Part shown: piece after piece, positions 52,076 to 54,506 of the stretch
Layout of the letters: each line of letters starts with the position of its first letter
Numbering within the stretch: position 1 is the first letter of the stretch
Assembly (NCBI GenBank): GCA_018385135.1
Contig: JAHAWY010000003.1
Location: 1-54,506, forward strand
Source: Oscillospiraceae bacterium
GTDB taxonomy: Bacteria > Bacillota > Clostridia > Oscillospirales > Oscillospiraceae
Reading direction: 5' to 3'
DNA length: 54,506 bases
Program-made: the position numbers and the translations under genes
Notes under the pieces: generated by a model
The model's input: the letters and a program-made list of their open reading frames with translations, nothing else
Database searches by the model: none
Told to the model about the DNA's origin: nothing

Positions 52076-54292
52076 TCATTTTTGAGAAGCACCATATTCA
52101 TCCTCGTGATCAGCTTTATTAAAAATAGTAAACTGAGAGGAGAGATTTCTAAGCTCCAATGCCTGGGAGGAGAGCTCCTCGCTTGCCGCCGCGCTTTCCT
52201 CTGAGGTGGCGGAGTTGAGCTGAACGACCTCGGAAACCTGCTTGATGCCGTTATAAACTAGGTTGATGGATTCAGCCTGTTCGCTTGCCTGCTTGGAGGC
52301 GTTATCAACTGCCTGAACTACCTCATTTACCTTGGATACAACGTCCTCAAATGCTGCGTGCGTGCCGTTGACCAGAGCAGAGCCCTTTTCAACTGCCGCA
52401 ATGGAGCTTTCGATGAGGGAGGTGGTACTTTTTGCCGCTTCTGCGGATTTTTGAGAAAGATTTCTGACCTCGTCTGCCACAACGGCGAAGCCGCGACCAA
52501 CAGAGCCGGCACGAGCTGCTTCAACTGCGGCGTTAAGCGCAAGAATGTTGGTTTGGAAGGCGATATCGTCGATTACTTTTATAACCTTGGAAATGTCCTT
52601 GGAGGTTGCCGCAATCTCGTCCATAGCCTCACGGGTCATATTCATGTCGTGGAGACTGTTGAGCATTATTTCGGAAACATTTTCTGTAAGCTTGCTTGCT
52701 CTGTCTGTCTCGCTGGCGGTGGACTTTATGCGCTCGTCAATCTCAGCCAGCTCGCTTGTAAGCTCCTCAATGGTGCTTGCCTGCTCGGTAGAGCCCTGCG
52801 CCATTGCCTGCGCTGTATCGCTTACCTGAACAGAGCCGGAGAATACCTGTTCAGAGGCCGCGTGAATCTTGGTTAGCATGGCGGAAATCTCTTCTCTGAT
52901 GTTTTCAAGAGCAACTTTAATTACAGCTCTTTCATTTACAAAGAGCTCCGGCTGGCTGATGCTATAGTTGAAGTTGCCGTCTGCCATGGATTTGAGAGCT
53001 TGCGTGACATTATAGATAATGGCGTTGCTGACCTCTGCTTCGCGGCGCATGAGGGAGGATAGCTCGTCGCGGATATGTAAAAAGGCGTTTTTGATGCTGA
53101 GATAGTCGCCTGCATAACGCTCCTCGTCCAGCTCAATGTCAAAGTCGCAGCGCGACAATTTGTCGAGAGAAACGTCGATATCGCTGATGATAGCGTCGGT
53201 GCTTTCAATCATATGCGACAACGAATTGTATAGTTCGTTAAGCTCAACAGATTTAAGCGACATTTCAGGAAGCTTTGTGGAAACATCGCCTTGGGCAAAG
53301 TTGTGCAAACGCTCCTCAATAATACTGATGGGACCTGTCAACTGTTTAATGAGAGGTCTGGTAATAAAGAATACAATTACTACATAGACAATCTCAAGAA
53401 TGATAAGGTAATTCAAGCCTCTGCGGGCTGCGTGCTCAAAATCGGCTTTGTTTGCGGTGATCAAAAGACTCCAACCGTCAGAGTTGGGTATAGGTGCAAA
53501 AGCGGTGAATCTTCCTTCGCCTTCATATTTATACTCACCGAAGCCGCTTTCTCCATTTCGCACTTTCTTGTGGATTTCGGCGATTTTCGACAAGCTCGAG
53601 TCAGAAAGAGCAAGGGTTTCAATGTTGGTTCTATTCTCAACTCTGGAAACAACTGGGTCGGAGATGAAAGTACCCTCATTGTCTATTATGTAGGCATATC
53701 CGTTTTCGCCGACTGAAATTCCCTCAATCATTTGAGAAAGCATAAGCTGCGACGCGGTACAGCAAAATGCACCAATGATTTTTTGGCTGTTGTTGCCGTT
53801 TTCATAGATGGGGACGGCAAAATACATTATCAGTTTCCCGCTTTGTGAATCAATCGTGGGGGTCGATATCACACTTTCGCCGGAAAGCGCTCTTTTTATG
53901 AAGTCAAATGAGGAGTAGTCCTTGCCCGAAATTCTTGAAACGCCGTCGAGACCGACTATATCCGCTGTATATACTTTATATTGTGCCGCCTTCTCCGCAA
54001 GGTAGCTTGCCTGTTCCTCCGGAATGGCATCTTGAGAATATACCATTTCGTGTCCTGCTGCTTCACTGGCAATCTCAGTGATACGCGAAAGAGAAACGGA
54101 AACCGATTTGGCTACCTCCGAGACGGTCAATACCATTGTTTTTTCTAGGGAGTCTGAGGTGCTTTGCGTGGTCATCTGATAGGCCGTAAAAGTTGATATG
54201 CTGGTTGCCAAAAATATAATGGCAATCACAGGAATGGCAAAAATAGTGATCAATGGGTATTTCTTTTTTTCTTTGTTTTTTTTCTTTGGCAT
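52076..54292 (-). CDS. Methyl-accepting chemotaxis protein, 738 aa
   Basis: Transmembrane chemoreceptor. Helix 1 (about 13-38) is followed by a dCache-like sensor (about 40-290, with [21 protein letters not shown], read as two pieces), helix 2 (about 292-312), a HAMP region, a second linker (about 385-440) and the signalling hairpin, whose tip reads [20 protein letters not shown]. The pentapeptide tether seen in some receptors is absent. Ligand unknown; the cache domain suggests a small molecule such as an amino or carboxylic acid. GGAGGTG before the ATG. Confidence 0.93.
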   Translation of the reverse strand: MPKKKNKEKKKYPLITIFAIPVIAIIFLATSISTFTAYQMTTQSTSDSLEKTMVLTVSEVAKSVSVSLSRITEIASEAAGHEMVYSQDAIPEEQASYLAEKAAQYKVYTADIVGLDGVSRISGKDYSSFDFIKRALSGESVISTPTIDSQSGKLIMYFAVPIYENGNNSQKIIGAFCCTASQLMLSQMIEGISVGENGYAYIIDNEGTFISDPVVSRVENRTNIETLALSDSSLSKIAEIHKKVRNGESGFGEYKYEGEGRFTAFAPIPNSDGWSLLITANKADFEHAARRGLNYLIILEIVYVVIVFFITRPLIKQLTGPISIIEERLHNFAQGDVSTKLPEMSLKSVELNELYNSLSHMIESTDAIISDIDVSLDKLSRCDFDIELDEERYAGDYLSIKNAFLHIRDELSSLMRREAEVSNAIIYNVTQALKSMADGNFNYSISQPELFVNERAVIKVALENIREEISAMLTKIHAASEQVFSGSVQVSDTAQAMAQGSTEQASTIEELTSELAEIDERIKSTASETDRASKLTENVSEIMLNSLHDMNMTREAMDEIAATSKDISKVIKVIDDIAFQTNILALNAAVEAARAGSVGRGFAVVADEVRNLSQKSAEAAKSTTSLIESSIAAVEKGSALVNGTHAAFEDVVSKVNEVVQAVDNASKQASEQAESINLVYNGIKQVSEVVQLNSATSEESAAASEELSSQALELRNLSSQFTIFNKADHEDEYGASQK

Positions 54293-54412
54293 ATCTTACA
54301 CCTCCATACATAATACGCACTTTTTACAGATGCTCGCAGTGTTTATTATTGAATTTCCATAAATCTGAATTGAAAATACGTTTCATTATGAAAATCGACA
54401 AAACTAATAAAA

Positions 54413-54467
54413 ACACTGTGCAATTAGACACCAAATTTATAATAGTCCACAGTGTATTTGTTGTCGA
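54413..54467 (-). promoter_or_regulatory. Chemoreceptor promoter with an operator-like inverted repeat
   Basis: On the minus strand: TCGACA (54462-54467), a 17-base spacer and TATTAT (54439-54444), with a leader of about 140 bases. One arm of an inverted repeat, ACACTGTG/CACAGTGT, lies in the spacer (54448-54455) and the other downstream of the -10 (54413-54420), a placement that suits repression by a dimeric regulator. Inferred. Confidence 0.55.
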
Positions 54468-54506
54468 GATAAAAATTGAATATTATGGAATTTTATATTA
54501 CTATAC

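Noticed and set aside
1..54506. CRISPR arrays, tRNA or rRNA genes
   Set aside because: No regularly spaced repeats, no cloverleaf with TTC and acceptor pairing, and no rRNA-like segments were seen on either strand.

Overview
The window looks like a chromosome segment of an anaerobic, spore-forming clostridium, most like gut Oscillospirales or related Clostridia. The basis is strong GGAGG ribosome sites, many GTG/TTG starts, a CwlD-type spore amidase, a short SecD separate from SecF, an infC-rpmI-rplT operon with a Bacillus-like leader, and large Fe-S flavoproteins typical of anaerobes. No rRNA, tRNA or CRISPR array was seen. The only mobile-element trace is the 3' end of a large serine recombinase at the left edge; the rest reads as chromosomal backbone.

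Layout. (1) 1-1263: recombinase tail and its terminator, probably the end of an integrated element. (2) 1264-8710: two homologous, roughly 900-codon Fe-S/FAD/NAD(P) oxidoreductases on either side of a LysR-type regulator, followed by an orphan hypA. The second oxidoreductase gene carries an in-frame amber codon at 6330-6332. (3) 8841-10571: an ABC half-exporter. (4) 10962-15899: a three-gene signalling cluster of REC-GGDEF*-EAL-REC, REC-GGDEF*-EAL-GGDEF* and an Hpt protein, with no histidine kinase nearby. (5) 16195-24923: an oligopeptide transporter. The binding protein oppA is separated from oppBCDF by lysA and a convergent two-OB-fold SSB-like gene. (6) 25114-34988: a nine-gene pyrimidine operon, pyrC-carA-carB-pyrK-pyrD-pyrF-pyrE-pyrB-pyrI, enough for UMP synthesis from bicarbonate, aspartate and a nitrogen donor. 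CarA has lost all three residues of the glutaminase triad. (7) 35101-39088: a convergent GH13 alpha-glucan hydrolase, deoC, and infC-rpmI-rplT, where infC starts at AUA behind an attenuator-like leader. (8) 39257-42193: four membrane or exported proteins, three of them of unknown role. (9) 42515-46178: an aminotransferase, purB, and a GNAT-YoaP acetyltransferase. (10) 46736-54292: secD-secF, cwlD, radA, a DUF6873-like gene and a convergent chemoreceptor.

How the genes work together. The pyrimidine genes overlap or nearly touch and share one strong promoter, so they are probably co-transcribed. If the CarA reading is right, carbamoyl phosphate would have to be made from free ammonia. That would suit an amino-acid- or peptide-using anaerobe, consistent with the Opp system and the aminotransferase. 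The flavoprotein pair with the regulator between them looks like a regulated redox module whose electron donor and acceptor cannot be read from sequence alone. The c-di-GMP cluster and the chemoreceptor suggest a motile or surface-sensing lifestyle.

Limits. Assignments rest on reading motifs and neighbourhoods by eye. Promoters and terminators are pattern matches, and no searches or structure predictions were run.
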